A DNA stretch of 64,000 bases from Nothopassalora personata (GCA_033816765.1 CM066288.1:2232001-2296000); one strand, 5' to 3'; shown: positions 11,248-22,524, numbered from the stretch's first letter. Notes: a model not told the origin generated them from the letters alone. Numbers and translations are program-made.

Positions 11248-11785
11248 ATCCAGGTACAACATCGAAGGCATCGCAGGCTATGACTGTCATGATGGCAATG
11301 ATCCCACCAGCGACGATGACTGGGCTCAGATTGTGTTTAGCATGATGCATTACATAAGTGATGAGCAAATCGAGTGTCCGCAAGCCTCTCTGTACGGCGA
11401 TGCGACCAATTACGAGGACAAGGTCACTGTATGGCTTGATACGGCTGATGGTGCTAACCACAGATCTTGCCAAGCCATATTCAATGCTCGTCGGTGTAAA
11501 GACTGGTTCAATAGCTATACGTATGCAATGCGGATACACGGCACATCAATGGCAGACGTCTCGCACACTGTTCATGAATCTCTGTTGCAATACATACGTG
11601 AGCCCAGGTCCCTCTTAACAGCACGGCACTTAGTACTTCAAGAGAGACACGCAATTCTCTGCTCCCGTGACGCTTCCCAAATCCACAACAATGACGACGC
11701 TCGAGACTATGTCAGCGGAGATTCGGCCCTTTATTCTATCACATTTGTCAATCAGTCCCTCATCCCGAGACCTCATCTACCTTGA
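11248..11785 (+). CDS. Uncharacterised ORF, possibly an internal exon
   Basis: The frame opens after a TGA at 11248 and runs 178 codons, with an acidic, Cys-containing start (GYDCHDGNDPTSDDDW) before the first Met at 11333. The sequence just upstream, GCTAATGTGATCCAG, would serve as branch site and 3' splice site, so the ORF may be the second exon of a gene whose first exon I cannot place. No family was recognised. Confidence 0.25.
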
Positions 11786-12366
11786 GGAGAACAAGTCTCT
11801 TGGCTTCGGTCCAGGCATAGCACGTTCACAGGCCCGGATCGATGAGACTCAGGAGAAGTCATACGAGTATTCCGTCGCTTTTCTCGATTCATCGAGGACA
11901 ATGTCCTGCAATCCTTGGTGCCTTCTTTATTTCGCTTGCACTTTCGGACATGAACCTGGATTGCACCTTATTCCCGTGTTCGCGAGACACTTTCGACGAA
12001 GAGTACGCAACGATAATAGTTTTCCAGAATATGCCAGAACGACAAAAATTGATGGACTGGCAACATCCTGGTCACTGTGGTAGTGACGACAATCTGCCAT
12101 GGGCAGGTCTAAGGCTGTCTCACACAAGACCCTGTACCTCGGAGAGTTTGATTCCCTTCTGGATGTTGCAAACTCCCATCATCCGAGCGTGAGAATCTTC
12201 AAGAGGGCCGTTTCGCCAAAAACTGTAGCGTCTCGCCCTTCACTGCACTACCAGGTCGCGCTCTTCCCCATCCAGTCGAGAAGTAGTACTGATAGCTGGC
12301 GGTGTGCGGGATGTGTGGCACATCCAACAGTTGTTCGATCCAAGCGTCAGAATTCTAAGAGTCCTG

Positions 12367-12885
12367 TTACAGGTCAGCAGTCGTGCCATCTAAGGTAGAA
12401 TGGCGTTGACCTGGCGAGAACGGATCCAGGACGCCCGTGCGGCTGTCGAGTGGTATACCGGTCCACTTAGAGCGGTATGTCCTGCCTACGAGGAAGCCAT
12501 CCTGAATCGAGGAAATCATAAAGCGCGCCTGTTCGAGTGATGGTTGACGCGACTTTTCGACCGATGCAGTTAACAAGCTCGTCCTGAATGGCAAGCCAAT
12601 TCCACGATGGCTGATGAACAGGCTTGCGAGCAGATTCTGCCAATGCTCAGAGTGCCACTCGAAGTGCTTTCGGATGGTGCTCGCATCCTCTAGAGTATCG
12701 GCACGACTCGATACAAAGTGACGAGCGAAGTAGCCGAGATGCGCAAGGTATCTGCAGTCGCTCGCAGCACTTCCGATGCCATAGAGCATTGAGAAGTCAC
12801 GGGACGCATCGAGGGCCTGTGTCGTTGCCGTTCTCGCGGAACTTGGTGACAGAATAATGACAGTAGCGCTGCTATGAGTTAGCAT
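12367..12885 (-). CDS. Uncharacterised ORF downstream of an F-box-like ORF
   Basis: A 172-codon minus-strand ORF of protein-like composition, with no recognised domain. It lies just downstream of the F-box-like ORF at 12920-13255. Between them sits intron-like sequence (GTGAGG...GCTAAC...CATAG). However, joining at those sites puts the frames out of phase and leaves a TAG just before the donor, so the pair is either two ORFs or one broken gene. Confidence 0.3.
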   Translation of the reverse strand: MLTHSSATVIILSPSSARTATTQALDASRDFSMLYGIGSAASDCRYLAHLGYFARHFVSSRADTLEDASTIRKHFEWHSEHWQNLLASLFISHRGIGLPFRTSLLTASVEKSRQPSLEQARFMISSIQDGFLVGRTYRSKWTGIPLDSRTGVLDPFSPGQRHSTLDGTTADL

Positions 12886-12919
12886 TGGTCGTCACAGGCA
12901 TCGCATGCTCTAGCCTCAC

Positions 12920-13255
12920 CTAGATGAGAGCTTGCACTCGAGCTTTGGAAGCTGCGACGTCCAGCTGGATATGTAGGCTCTCTTTAACCTCGAGATCGAT
13001 CAAATCTCGAAAGTAGTGTCGGCAGATTCGACGGCATCTCTGACTCCAGTGTGCACTCGGGTGTGACAGCGACTGTAGCTGTAGCTCAGGTGGTAGGTCC
13101 TCGAAGGAAGGCATGTTGCGCGCTTGGTTGTCGCGGTAGGCTGTAGTAAGTTCAGGCTGGTCTGTGTCCAAACATTCATCGCGTGTTCGAAGGTATTGTT
13201 CGGTGCTGTGAATCGATGTTCGTACTTCGTGACGGGGGTGGAGGAGTTCGAGCAC
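12920..13255 (-). CDS. F-box-like protein fragment
   Basis: A 111-codon ORF whose middle part reads FEDLPPELQLQSLSH..., followed about 15 residues later by CRRICRHYFRDLIDLE. This matches the shape of a fungal F-box: LPxEL, then L, then a CRxFR-type helix. F-box proteins bind Skp1 and present substrates to SCF ubiquitin ligases. The family is large and fast-evolving in filamentous fungi. Only the N-terminal box is present before the stop, with no substrate-binding region in frame, so this may be a degenerate member. The first Met may not be the true start; MPSFEDLPPE is an alternative. Confidence 0.4.
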   Translation of the reverse strand: MLELLHPRHEVRTSIHSTEQYLRTRDECLDTDQPELTTAYRDNQARNMPSFEDLPPELQLQSLSHPSAHWSQRCRRICRHYFRDLIDLEVKESLHIQLDVAASKARVQALI

Positions 13256-13397
13256 GGACCTGTGTCATGTGCAGCAAAGTAGACTCACCCGCAATTACTG
13301 ACTCACGGAAGTGCACAACCACAACCGGACATCGTCACCCCTTGCTTGAGTTCCAAAGTACCCACGAGATATGCGCGACGATACACTCAAGGAGTCA

Positions 13398-14055
13398 TGA
13401 ACTCACCGCCTACCGTAAACCCTGCCACGATTCCAGTCGAGTTACAACTTATTCTTCTTTCGCACATCTCGATCCGAAACATTCAGGTGTGCGGTCGCAT
13501 CAACAACCACTTCCACCAGCGCATCGACGTGCATCTTCAGCACTTGACCAAGCAATCTCGATTCCTCCACAAGCCAGCAAAGGTTCCATTCAAACCAGTA
13601 CTCGTAAGCAGCGCCCGTTCATCACATACTAGCCCCAAGCGATGCTCACTCTAACTTCCCACAGTTTGAAGGCATCACAGACTGAGGTACTCTCCAAATT
13701 TCAAGACACTACCGAGCGCCTTGTCTCTCCTATCGCCGGTAGAGACTGCTCCACTCGCCACGACCTCAACCTACCTTGCCAAGCACAAACGATCTCCATC
13801 GACAATCAGTTTCAGCACGGCTCCCGTGACTCCCGCGAGTCTCGCGACTCTGCCAGTCAAGCTGCATCTGGCCATACTATCGAGGCCACCAGCATGAGAG
13901 ACGCCGAAGTGCCGCGGTATCTGTCATCGCTTGCGGGAGGTCCTCGTCGACCTCGAACAAAACCACTCCAAGACCGACTCGACCGGACTTTCTGTCGCAT
14001 TCCTCCAAGCTGCCACGATCTTCCACCACCCACCGCGGAATCGGCATCAACATAG
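13398..14055 (+). CDS. F-box-like small protein, two exons (uncertain model)
   Basis: Exon 1 (13398-13599) reads MNSPPTVNPATIPVELQLIL..., with LSHISIRNIQVCGRINNHF after it. This is F-box-like (PVELQLxIL, later a V-C-x-R-I-N helix). A donor GTAAGC follows at 13600, with a branch site CTCTAAC near 13650 and acceptors at CCCACAG (13665) and ATCACAG (13681). Using the second acceptor keeps the frame open to a TAG at 14055, about 192 residues. A competing frame from about 13920 to 14161 also looks coding, so a frameshift is possible. It lies divergently beside the similar ORF at 12920-13255. Confidence 0.35.
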
Positions 14056-14161
14056 AGTCGAGGACTGACCAACAGCTCGCTTTCGAAGATTTCACGACCT
14101 TCCGGCTCCAGCGTTGCCGCTCCTACTTCGCTCCCCACCCACGACTCGCACACAACATCCC

Positions 14162-14948
14162 CTGATCATCTGGTCAATTCGATGATGCTCATTGTGTACG
14201 TCTACGAACACACTCACAAGTCCGACATGAGTCCCTTTCGAGCTTATCGGCCACGTTGCCAATCACCCCGACCTCACTAGCCAACCAATTTAATTACACG
14301 TGGCTTGACCTTGATCACCCAGGTCAACGCCCGTTGAGGAGAAGTTGCCAGAGCTCCTTGCAGGAGGAGTAGAAACTCTCGATGGCATGCCATTCCGCCT
14401 GGACCAGAAGGGGCAATCGCGGCTGGTGTGATGGCCGTTGAAGCCACCGATACTGTAGACCGGAAGAACTTCACGGCGTACTTGCCGGGAGTTGCGTCGA
14501 TACCGACTGGCGCGGCTTTTGAAGACTATGCGGAAACGGGGCGGATGATCAAGGAGGTCAAGATGGCCTTCGCCTCGGGTGAGATCCTCGGTCCGATCAT
14601 GAGAGTGGCGATGGTGTAGCAAGTGGTGATTTTCTAGAGCACGAGGGCGATCGAAGACTGCCGTTGATTCTGGGGCGTTCGGTAGACCAGCCTATTCTCA
14701 GGCTGGTGGCTTTGTGAATGGCTTGGATTCTGGTTGTTGCTCACGGATGAGACATACCGCAGGCGACCAGGAAGGAGGGCTGGAGTTCATCTTGTCTTAT
14801 GATACAATGCATGCAGCTGCACTAGCTGCGCTGAATGGCCTCTCGCCACGAAGGAGTATAGCATGATAGAGCGCTGCCCAACGCCATCTTATGCAAGGAC
14901 ACAGCACCTACACTTGCTGCTCTCTCCTCTATCTGCCACCTCGATCCA
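14162..14948. other. Intergenic stretch with a short orphan ORF
   Basis: This is the sequence downstream of the MPP gene. A 63-codon plus-strand ORF (14428-14619) continues upstream without a start as GPEGAIAAGVMAVEATD. It reads like the C-terminal remnant of an enzyme, but I cannot name a family. Nothing else is supportable. Confidence 0.4.
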
Positions 14949-16697
14949 TCACCTCCTCCCCAGACCCCACTTTGCGATTCTCTCTTGGATGTCGTCCCAC
15001 GGAATCTCCTTCAGCTTCACGCCTTCCTCCTCACCCTGCTGTAACACCACTGTTGGCGCACCAGATCCGTTGCCAACGTTATGCACCTGTCCACTAAAAA
15101 CCTGCTTCGCCACTCTCCTCAAATCCGACATTGTGACCTTCTCAATGCTCGCAACCATCTCTTTCACGGGGATCCTCCTTCCGTGAACCTGGACCTGCCG
15201 TCCAAGATCTTCGAGCTCGACCATTCGTGATTCGAGGTTCATCAACAAGCTCGATCTCAGCTGATTCTTCGCCCTCTTCACCTCGATTTCGCTCAGCCTG
15301 CCAAGTCCCGTCTCCGTGCTGAGCAAGCTGAGTTCGCGTGCCATGGTGTCGAGCATTCTAGACACGAACTGAGTTGCACAGCTTGCAGAGATACCGAAGA
15401 GGCCGGAGTCCGTGTACGCGTGGTTGAAAGCGACGCAGTTCTCGACCCAGCCGTATTGGTTCAGCACGTTTGTGTAGAGACGGCTGTACATGCCCTTTCC
15501 GGGGCCTCCTGCCGAGAACGAGCCGCCTCCTCCTAGTAGTGTCTGTAATGTCGCGAGCGCGTAAATGTCGGGCGAGGAGATTGGCAACGATTCGAACGCA
15601 AGGTGGATATGTGATAGTCGTGGGAGCGCAGGGTTCGGTGGGATCGGAAGAGGGGGAAGCGTGAGGAAACCGCCGGTATAATGCGATGGCTGGTCGTAGT
15701 CGATGGGCTGTTCGAGTGGATGAGGGATGATATCCGAAGGGTCGAGGGGAGAGACTGTTGCGTTCTGCGATGCTGAAGTGGAGAGGTTCTTGGAGAAGAG
15801 TCGTGAAATCAGTCCTGAGTCCCTCTGAGGTGGTATTTGCGATGTGAGATAGGGCGGCTGTAGTTGCTGCGCTTCGGATGACGTTGATGGTCGTGCGATG
15901 GATGCTGCTGGGTCCTTCATGTCGCCGAAGTACTGCTCTGTAAGCCTGACTGCCTCCTGGTGATCGACTCCTGCGAAAGCAACAACGATGCGCTCGGGTC
16001 GAAAGAATGCTTTGCGGTATGCCTCCACTGTCCGACGATCGATCTGGTCCAATCTGTCCTTGGGGCAGAGAAGTGGATTGCCCAACGTGTTGTCCTTGTA
16101 TGCTGCCATGTGCACCAGCTCCGGCAATATGAGTTCTGGCTTGCCCCAAATCTCACCAATCTCATAGTCGGCGGTCTCCAGCTGTCTGGAGACCTCTTCA
16201 TCTGTGATGTTTGGGTCTCTTATCGTTTCCGCCAGAAGCCCCACTGTGTCTGGTACGGCCGCGTTGAAGGTCGCTGATTGGTACATGAGACTTTCTCTCG
16301 ACGAAGCACACTGGATGTTGCCTCCCATCTGCTCCATGGCCTCGAGCATTTGGTCGGCGGACCGCTTCGTCGTCGACTTGAAGGCTAGTCGATCGATGAT
16401 GTGCGAGGTTCCTCTGAGTGCCGAGTTTTCATATCGTGAGCCGGCGTCTATGTAGACGCCAATACCGGAGAAATGACCTGGTAGGGATTCGCTTGCCACG
16501 CGGATTCCATTAGACAGAGTCGTTATGTGGTCGAGCTCGGTGGGCTCGCGATTCGAGGCTGTCGCATAATGCCGCACGCTGCGCACCGATTTCGCGACCT
16601 TGGCGCCTTGGGTGAGCTGGCGCGGGAACGACAGCGTCTTGCTCATGATGGGCAGTCGTCGCATATCCAGACGGCGATGTGATGGATTGTTGGCCAA
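14949..16697 (-). CDS. MAS2: Mitochondrial processing peptidase, alpha subunit
   Basis: A 582-residue single-exon ORF. MPP is the heterodimeric matrix zinc protease that removes presequences from imported mitochondrial proteins; the alpha subunit holds and guides the presequence. Evidence: a basic presequence (about residues 1-48, ending near HYATAS), the M16-family core starting ITTLSNGIRVASE, and HIIDRLAFKST at residues 99-109. In the alpha subunit this site is degenerate where the beta subunit has the zinc-binding HxxEH. The alpha-specific glycine-rich loop GGGGSFSAGGPGKG is at 389-402. Length is close to other fungal alpha-MPPs. A Ser/Pro-rich linker (about 265-335) separates the two halves. 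An alternative start at Met12 or Met18 would still give a presequence. A divergent gene (Dma1-type) begins 470 bp away. Codon use and CA/TG content are normal. Confidence 0.95.
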   Translation of the reverse strand: MANNPSHRRLDMRRLPIMSKTLSFPRQLTQGAKVAKSVRSVRHYATASNREPTELDHITTLSNGIRVASESLPGHFSGIGVYIDAGSRYENSALRGTSHIIDRLAFKSTTKRSADQMLEAMEQMGGNIQCASSRESLMYQSATFNAAVPDTVGLLAETIRDPNITDEEVSRQLETADYEIGEIWGKPELILPELVHMAAYKDNTLGNPLLCPKDRLDQIDRRTVEAYRKAFFRPERIVVAFAGVDHQEAVRLTEQYFGDMKDPAASIARPSTSSEAQQLQPPYLTSQIPPQRDSGLISRLFSKNLSTSASQNATVSPLDPSDIIPHPLEQPIDYDQPSHYTGGFLTLPPLPIPPNPALPRLSHIHLAFESLPISSPDIYALATLQTLLGGGGSFSAGGPGKGMYSRLYTNVLNQYGWVENCVAFNHAYTDSGLFGISASCATQFVSRMLDTMARELSLLSTETGLGRLSEIEVKRAKNQLRSSLLMNLESRMVELEDLGRQVQVHGRRIPVKEMVASIEKVTMSDLRRVAKQVFSGQVHNVGNGSGAPTVVLQQGEEEGVKLKEIPWDDIQERIAKWGLGRR

Positions 16698-16857
16698 CGA
16701 CGTTCCAGATTTCGCAGGTCACTAGTTCTACCTTCCTAGTTCGATAAGTCTCAGGTTATTCTATCGGTAAACACTCGGTCACGGCACGTGCCGCTTGCCA
16801 CAATGAACCATGAAACGTCGGATGAAGTCTTCTTATTATCGACATGAACACACGAAG

Positions 16858-16902
16858 CTGGTCGTGCTGGTCGTGCTGGTCGTGCTGGTCGTGCTGGTCG
16901 TG
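16858..16902 (+). repeat. 9-bp minisatellite
   Basis: About five copies of CTGGTCGTG in tandem within the divergent promoter region. Confidence 0.85.
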
Positions 16903-17103
16903 ATGCTTCAGAGTGTAGCAGAGACTGGCGATGGCTGTATCGAGAGAAGGGTACTATACAAAGTCAGCACGTTCAGTGATATACGCATCGCCGTGCTCCG
17001 GAACACGCGTGCTTCTCGGCGCATCATCTGAAGCGTATCACAGTCACATGACCTACTGCTGAAGGTGGCATGAAACCACAACAGCCTTCCTGCCCTTGCC
17101 CGT

Positions 17104-17121
17104 CCCCCCCCCCCCCCCCCC
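17104..17121 (+). repeat. Poly-C tract followed by CT repeats
   Basis: 18 consecutive C residues followed by CTCTCTCT, about 50 bp upstream of the predicted Dma1-type start codon. A similar 15-C run precedes the Spg1-type gene. Confidence 0.9.
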
Positions 17122-17170
17122 TCTCTCTCCGTCGTGGGACGTCTGCGGCCTGCCGGCCTCGCCTGCAAGC

Positions 17171-18961
17171 ATGCAAATACAATCGGCTGGCTCGAGCGCT
17201 TCCTTGAATCCTTCGAATGCTACGCCGACATCACCGACTCGATCCAGTCGTCTGCGCGGCCTGTCGTATCTGCGATCGTATACCCGCGATCACCTCCAGT
17301 CCTACTCCTCGACGCCGCGCACCGAAGCCCCGCCGTTAGTTCGCTCGACGTCTTCGCCTGGCGCCACCAGCAGTCCGAACACATCTCCGCGACCTCAGCA
17401 CACGAACACGTTGGAGCGGGGCAGCGGGAGTGCGATACAAAGTGGTGAGCACGGCTGGTTACCAGCGATCCAAGGTGCGTACGTACAGAGGCATGAGGCG
17501 CGGAAGCGTCTCAGTGCCTCCGAAGGGGCAGTATGCGGGAGGTGCGCTTCGTGCGATGCCCTCTCCTGCACCTCCGTACTTGCCATGCCGCCGATATGCC
17601 ACTGACACCACCATTCACGACCAGGCAGAAGAGAAGCTGCTCCGACCACCTCAACATCGACAGACACAGCGGCACCAGAGCCCAGTGGCATGGCCATGAC
17701 GAGAAATCGCGGTGCTCCCACGCCAACAATCGCCAGCCGAGCGAATGAGTCGGGCCAGCCGACGCTGCGAAGACCATCTGCTTTTGAGAGCCCCCTAGCC
17801 GACACCTCAGCTGCTGCTGCGGGCAGCAAAGACCAGCATCCCGTTATCCGCTTTATCCCGCATATTGAAACGCGATCTTCGAGACCGTCGCTGCGGTTCG
17901 ATGCATTGTCACGGACGCTCAAAACACCTGGAAGCGTCGTGCGCGTTGGGCGCTACAGCGAGAGAGACAACAATCCTACAAGTGCGGATAACGGTCTGCC
18001 TGTAGGGTTCAAATCAAAGGTCGTAAGCAGACGGCATTGTGAGTTTTGGTGCACAGACGGACAGTGGTACATCAAGGACGTAAAATCGAGCTCAGGAACC
18101 TTTCTGAACCATGTACGACTGTCCAGTCCAGGGCTAGAAAGCAGGCCATACCCAGTGAACGATGGCGACATTGTACAGTTAGGTATTGACTTCAAAGGAG
18201 GCGAGGAGGTCATATTCCGCTGCGTCAAGATTCGGGTGGAGTGCAACCGGGGCTGGCAGAAGAGCTTGAACACTTTCAACACCACAGCACACAAGAGACT
18301 GTTCAAGAGCGCTCTGAAGGCAAAGGACAGAGATTCAGATGCAGCGAGCGTGAACAGCTCCGAATGCTCCATCTGCTTGAACCCAGTGGCTCCGTGCCAG
18401 GCCTTATTTGTGGCCCCTTGCAGTCACGTTTGGCACTTCAAGTGCGTACGGGGGCTGATCAATAGTCATCACTATCCCAACTTCTCCTGCCCGAACTGCA
18501 GATTCGTGGCAGACTTGGAGGCAGACGTGGAGCAGCCGGATGAGGGCGATTACGAAACGGATGAGGCTGAGGAGCAGCCAGACGTGTTGCCAGCCGGAGA
18601 CGAGATTGAGAATGAGCCGCCCAGTAGAGACTCCGGCCACGGTCAAAGCCACGACAGCTACGAGCACGTGCAACGAATATCTTCGGCACCCCGATTGGGC
18701 AGCATATCGCGGCAGCAAGAAGTCGACGATGACCTGGCGAGACTCGTGAGCGAGGCGTCATTACGAACGCCGTCTCCGCAGGAGAATGGCTCGGATTCTG
18801 CAGAGCCCGGACCATCTACTACGTCAAGACCGATCAGGATCGGTCAGGCTATGTCTGCGACACGTTACGCCAGCGGTCCTGCTGGAGCACGGTCCGTGAC
18901 ACCAACCTCGCATGCACCTTTTGCACTCTCCGCTGGGCCAATGACGCCAGATGCTGACTAG
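17171..18961 (+). CDS. DMA1: FHA-RING E3 ubiquitin ligase, Dma1 family
   Basis: Two exons: 17171-17444 and 17625-18961. The 180-bp intron has donor GTGAGC, branch CACTGAC and acceptor ACCAG, and phase 1 is kept, giving 536 residues. Dma1-type proteins (S. pombe Dma1, budding-yeast Dma1/2, related to CHFR/RNF8) are ubiquitin ligases that delay septation or mitotic exit. An FHA domain spans about residues 163-300, with GRYS, the phosphopeptide-binding SRRHCEFW and the conserved SSSGTFLN. A RING-H2 spans 339-383 (C-x2-C, C-x-H, H-x2-C, C-x2-C). The N-terminus is Ser/Thr/Pro-rich, and the C-terminal tail is acidic then Ser-rich and probably disordered. The start is the first Met in the open frame after the C-tract. 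The intron is long for a fungus, so a second small exon inside it is possible. Confidence 0.9.
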
Positions 18962-20949
18962 CGCGTCGTGCAATGAAGCTATGCCAGCAGGATGGTGTCG
19001 AATAGTTTTCCGAGAATTTCTGTCGATGGCGTGGAGTATGGATCCTCGGGTTTCGAAAAATTTGCATGAGAAGCGGATGTAATGGATTAGTTTTGTTTGC
19101 TCCAGCATTGTGGCATGCAGATGATTGAGCTTTATATACAGCACTTATGGGAACCCTGATCTGAGGTCTCAAAGTTACATAACGCGGGGGCGTCTGGAAA
19201 GGCAGGCACGAGTCGCTATGTTGCCAAGAATTTCATATGCTCCCGTTTATGCAACATCTCAGTACATTCTCCAGCCAACCACCGCACTCGCAATTGTTCG
19301 AATCGGCACATACCGATCGCTTACCATCTCAGGACCACCATTTCGCCCTCATCGTTTCGGCGTCGGCGAGGTGACGGAGATGCAAGATGTGAAAGATGGA
19401 GCTTATAGGACTGCTTATTACTCGGCAGATGTCGATACAGCCACACATTGTCCGTCCCCAATATGCAGCCCTTTACACAATGACGTGCAGGACTCTTGCA
19501 AGCCGTATGCGACCGCCCGCTGGCCACGCAGCGGGCGACTTGACTTCAGATCAGAAAATCGCCCGTTTCACTCCTCCTCATCATGACCCCCCCCCCCACC
19601 TCATCCTCGTAGCAAGTGCCTCTTCATGACAAACCCTCCCTTCTCTTCATCCATCCATCCATCCTGCACGGTACCATATCCCACCTCCACTCAACACCTC
19701 ATGAATAAAAACTTCCACTTACCATCAATAAGTCGATACTCCCCCCTCCCTTGTCATAGCAGTCCTCGACATACCCACGGCATGTCCACTAACATCACTC
19801 GCCACAAAGATATCCGCATACTCCTAATCGGTACCACAATGCGTGCTGAGACTCAAAATCTTGACGTGTCATCGTTTAGCCCTCAGCAAGCTCTTTCATA
19901 GAGTCAACAAACCCATGTTGACCAGGGATACCTTTCATTATGCCGGACAGAGACTGCGGGGTGCTGCGGAGGATGGGTGGTGAGGTTTGTGACAGATGGC
20001 TGTGGCAGATGTTGGCAGTGATGGCGTGCTTGTGGCAAGTCCGATATACGTACGACAGTCAAGTCGCGAGCATTCATTGCGTTGGTCATCTGGCATGCAT
20101 CAGTCTGGCCGGTTTGCATGATACTTCACACAGATTGGAAGTGCCGCAATATCCAGATCAGCTGGAGACAGCTCCTTGTCCTTAGTTCCACTGTGCAGTG
20201 CGGAGCCTGCAGTACTATTGGCCTGTGAAGCTTTACCCCCGACAGACATCTTTCGCGATCAGTGCAGTGTTGCTCGTCACGAGCTATGGTGGTTTGTATG
20301 CTCTTGGCACTTGCCACTGGGACTTATCGGACCTTGAGTGAAGTTGAAGGAGACGCCGATGACAGTCCTGACAGCACCTCGACTGGTAAGACCATGGCAT
20401 GTTGAAATACAGCTTCTAAAGCTTCCGTCAGCGGGTAGTAGTACATGCAGACAATTTCAATGTTCTCGACCAGCTCGGGTGTGGTGTAATGTGGGTCCTG
20501 CCGACATCGATTATGCGCATGTGAAGAAAACATCGAGAATGGAGTATAGTACAGGACACCTATCAAAACTCCTTAGCGCAGCACGCGACAAACGCTCCAT
20601 TCAAAGTCCTCACTATCGGATTTCCGGCGCTTCAAGTCATGGAGATGAGTTGCATTCGCCAAGGTTGTGAGCGTCCAGCTTCTCGCTCATCTCATACACT
20701 GTAATTCAAACTGTACCAGTCTGCGCTTTCAGTCACGTCAACAGCCACTGAGCCTCCGAATGGTCCGTGAGGAGCTTGTTTGGCGAGATTTCGCTTGAGA
20801 TCGTAGCAGAGTGCGTACAGCTGAATGACCCCGTCCGTGGTCGAGAAATTCTACTTCTTCGGTGGGTACTTCTTGAAGAAGTATCTGTTCGCTGATTAGC
20901 GGCACGATCCTGAGACATCAGCACATCTGCTGATCAAGGTTAGATCCAC
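18962..20949. other. Intergenic region without a supportable gene
   Basis: Two converging genes end here. ORFs up to 153 codons occur but in scattered frames, with no domains or splice signals. A few CCAT and C-rich simple tracts lie near 19580-19690. One minus-strand ORF (20324-20566) has protein-like composition but no recognisable family. Confidence 0.5.
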
Positions 20950-21717
20950 TTACTGCGACACAAAGTAGTCCCCAACTGCGAACGCGCCCACTGCGCCCGT
21001 CCATGCGCCGATCACGTTCCAGGTCAGAGTACCGGCCTTGTGCATTCTGTACGCGCCAGATCCGAGCAAGATCCCAAGCGCAGTGATGACGACCGCGTTG
21101 CCAACGACAACTGGGGGTTTCTGGTTCTTCTCTGCCCAGTCTGCGCCCTCCCTAGCCTTCTTCTCTGCTTTCTTTGCATCCGCCTTTGCTTCCTTCTTTA
21201 CCTCCGCGCCAACCTCCTTGGCCTTGCCAGCTATCTCGTTGACCTTCTTCTCAGCCTCTCTGCCGTACTGCTTTGCGTTGCTCTTGGTCTCCTGGCCTAA
21301 TCGCTGCGCATCGGCCTCAGCGGCCTGCATGAACTGCTTCGCATCCTTGGTGAGCTCGTCAGCCTGCTCCTTCGCGTCACGCTCAGCTTGCTGTCGGCGT
21401 TCCTCGGCTTCCTGCTGCGATGCGTAGGATGTATCGGATGGGAGGGACTGGATGTGCTCGTTTTGCGACTGCAGCGACTCGAGGGAATGGACACCGCTGT
21501 CTTCGTGCATGATTTCGGGCACGGCATGCGGAACTCTTGAACGCTCTGTCAGCTTTTGTGGTGCATAGAGCGGTGGCAGGGATTGGTGTAGGGTATTGCG
21601 GGACATACTTCTGCGACGATGTCAGAATGAGAACAAATGGTGTCAGGATGCTGCGGTACTGCTCACGTCTTCAGGAGCCTGCTCGGGCCCCTTCTTTGCG
21701 ATGTCGGCGTAACTCAT
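20950..21717 (-). CDS. OM14-like mitochondrial outer-membrane protein
   Basis: Exon 1 (21667-21717) reads MSYADIAKKGPEQAPED, a start typical of a fungal family related to the OM14 C-terminal domain. OM14 is a mitochondrial outer-membrane protein that in budding yeast acts with porin and Om45 and as a receptor for ribosome-nascent chain complexes. Exon 2 begins at about 21543, giving about 214 residues. The order is a Ser/Glu-rich segment, a long charged Ala/Lys/Glu coiled coil (the middle ~90 residues), a hydrophobic segment VVVGNAVVITALGILLGSG, and a last hydrophobic stretch ending AVGDYFVSQ. The intron donor GTGAGC is clear. The acceptor was chosen to keep the frame and to match the family; a downstream Met at 21606 is another possible start. 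Confidence 0.65.
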
Positions 21718-22524
21718 GTCTTCTGCGTTGGTGATGATAGAGTGTTCAAGGCGCGAGGGTGAGTTTGGGCGTTTGAGCAAAAAGTCCAGCTCGCTGTTCG
21801 GTGCTGAATTCACTGTTCGAGGTCTTAATATGCCAGTCGCAAGTGTGTCGCAAGTGCTGTCGCGCTCACTGATAACGATGTTCGCGTGGAGAAAGAAGGG
21901 AAGAAAGGATGGAATGTGTCGGAAGAAGTCGCATGTGATGTGTGTGATACGGATCAACAGTTGGCTGGCAGCAGCTATTCCTTGCCTGCTCTCATAAAAA
22001 CGACGTCACTTTTTCGGACAGCATTTAAATGGCTGCCCGGTAGGTGCTACGTGGCGGAGCAATATGGACTGTGGGGTGAGAGCATCATCTATTTCGAACG
22101 TCAGCGCATCGGGGTACGGCTGCTGTATATCTAGCAGCCGCTTGACGGCCGCTTAGTTATGTCCCACGCGACACATTCACGCGGCAAGCTGTATGCACAG
22201 TCGCGTACTCTCTCGTGGGTGGTGGACACACCGAGCAGTCCACATTGTGTTAAAACGGTCTCGGTCGCTGCGAATGTACTACACGATATCGTACAACACG
22301 ATATCGTACAACACGATATCGTACTACACGATATCGTACTACACGATATCGTACTACACGATATCGTACTACACGATGGGCCATATCGCAGTGACAGAAG
22401 TGTCGGACCTCATACCGTGACATCGGAAGTAGAACCCCCGCCGCCGAGGCCGTCACGTCAACAACTTACTGTTTGCATCTCGCTCGTTACAGTCGCAAAC
22501 ACAACAGCACATCCCCCAATCCAC
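21718..22524. promoter_or_regulatory. Divergent intergenic region between the OM14-like and UCH genes
   Basis: 807 bp shared by two divergent genes. It carries the 15-bp palindromic tandem array at 22281-22380. No other gene is seen. Confidence 0.5.
22281..22380. repeat. 15-bp tandem array with a palindromic core
   Basis: Six full copies and one partial copy of ACACGATATCGTACT (the first two end ACA). Each unit contains the perfect palindrome ACGATATCGT. The array ends about 145 bp upstream of the UCH start codon. Confidence 0.95.

Larger units (their letters stand above)
16698..17170. promoter_or_regulatory. Divergent intergenic region between the MPP-alpha and Dma1-type genes
   Basis: This 470-bp region must hold both promoters. 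It contains CACGTG (about 16785), TCACATGAC (about 17044), a 9-bp minisatellite and a long C/CT tract just upstream of the plus-strand start. Promoter function is inferred from position only. Confidence 0.5.

Noticed and set aside
11240..11539. 99-codon hydrophobic minus-strand ORF
   Set aside because: Opposite to a more protein-like plus-strand frame; probably a shadow.
15358..16149. 263-codon minus-strand ORF inside the MPP-alpha gene
   Set aside because: It is an alternative frame of the well-supported MPP-alpha coding sequence, without domains.
22281..22380. Regular 15-bp repeats resembling a CRISPR array
   Set aside because: There are no spacers; units abut directly and the genome is fungal. 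It is a minisatellite.
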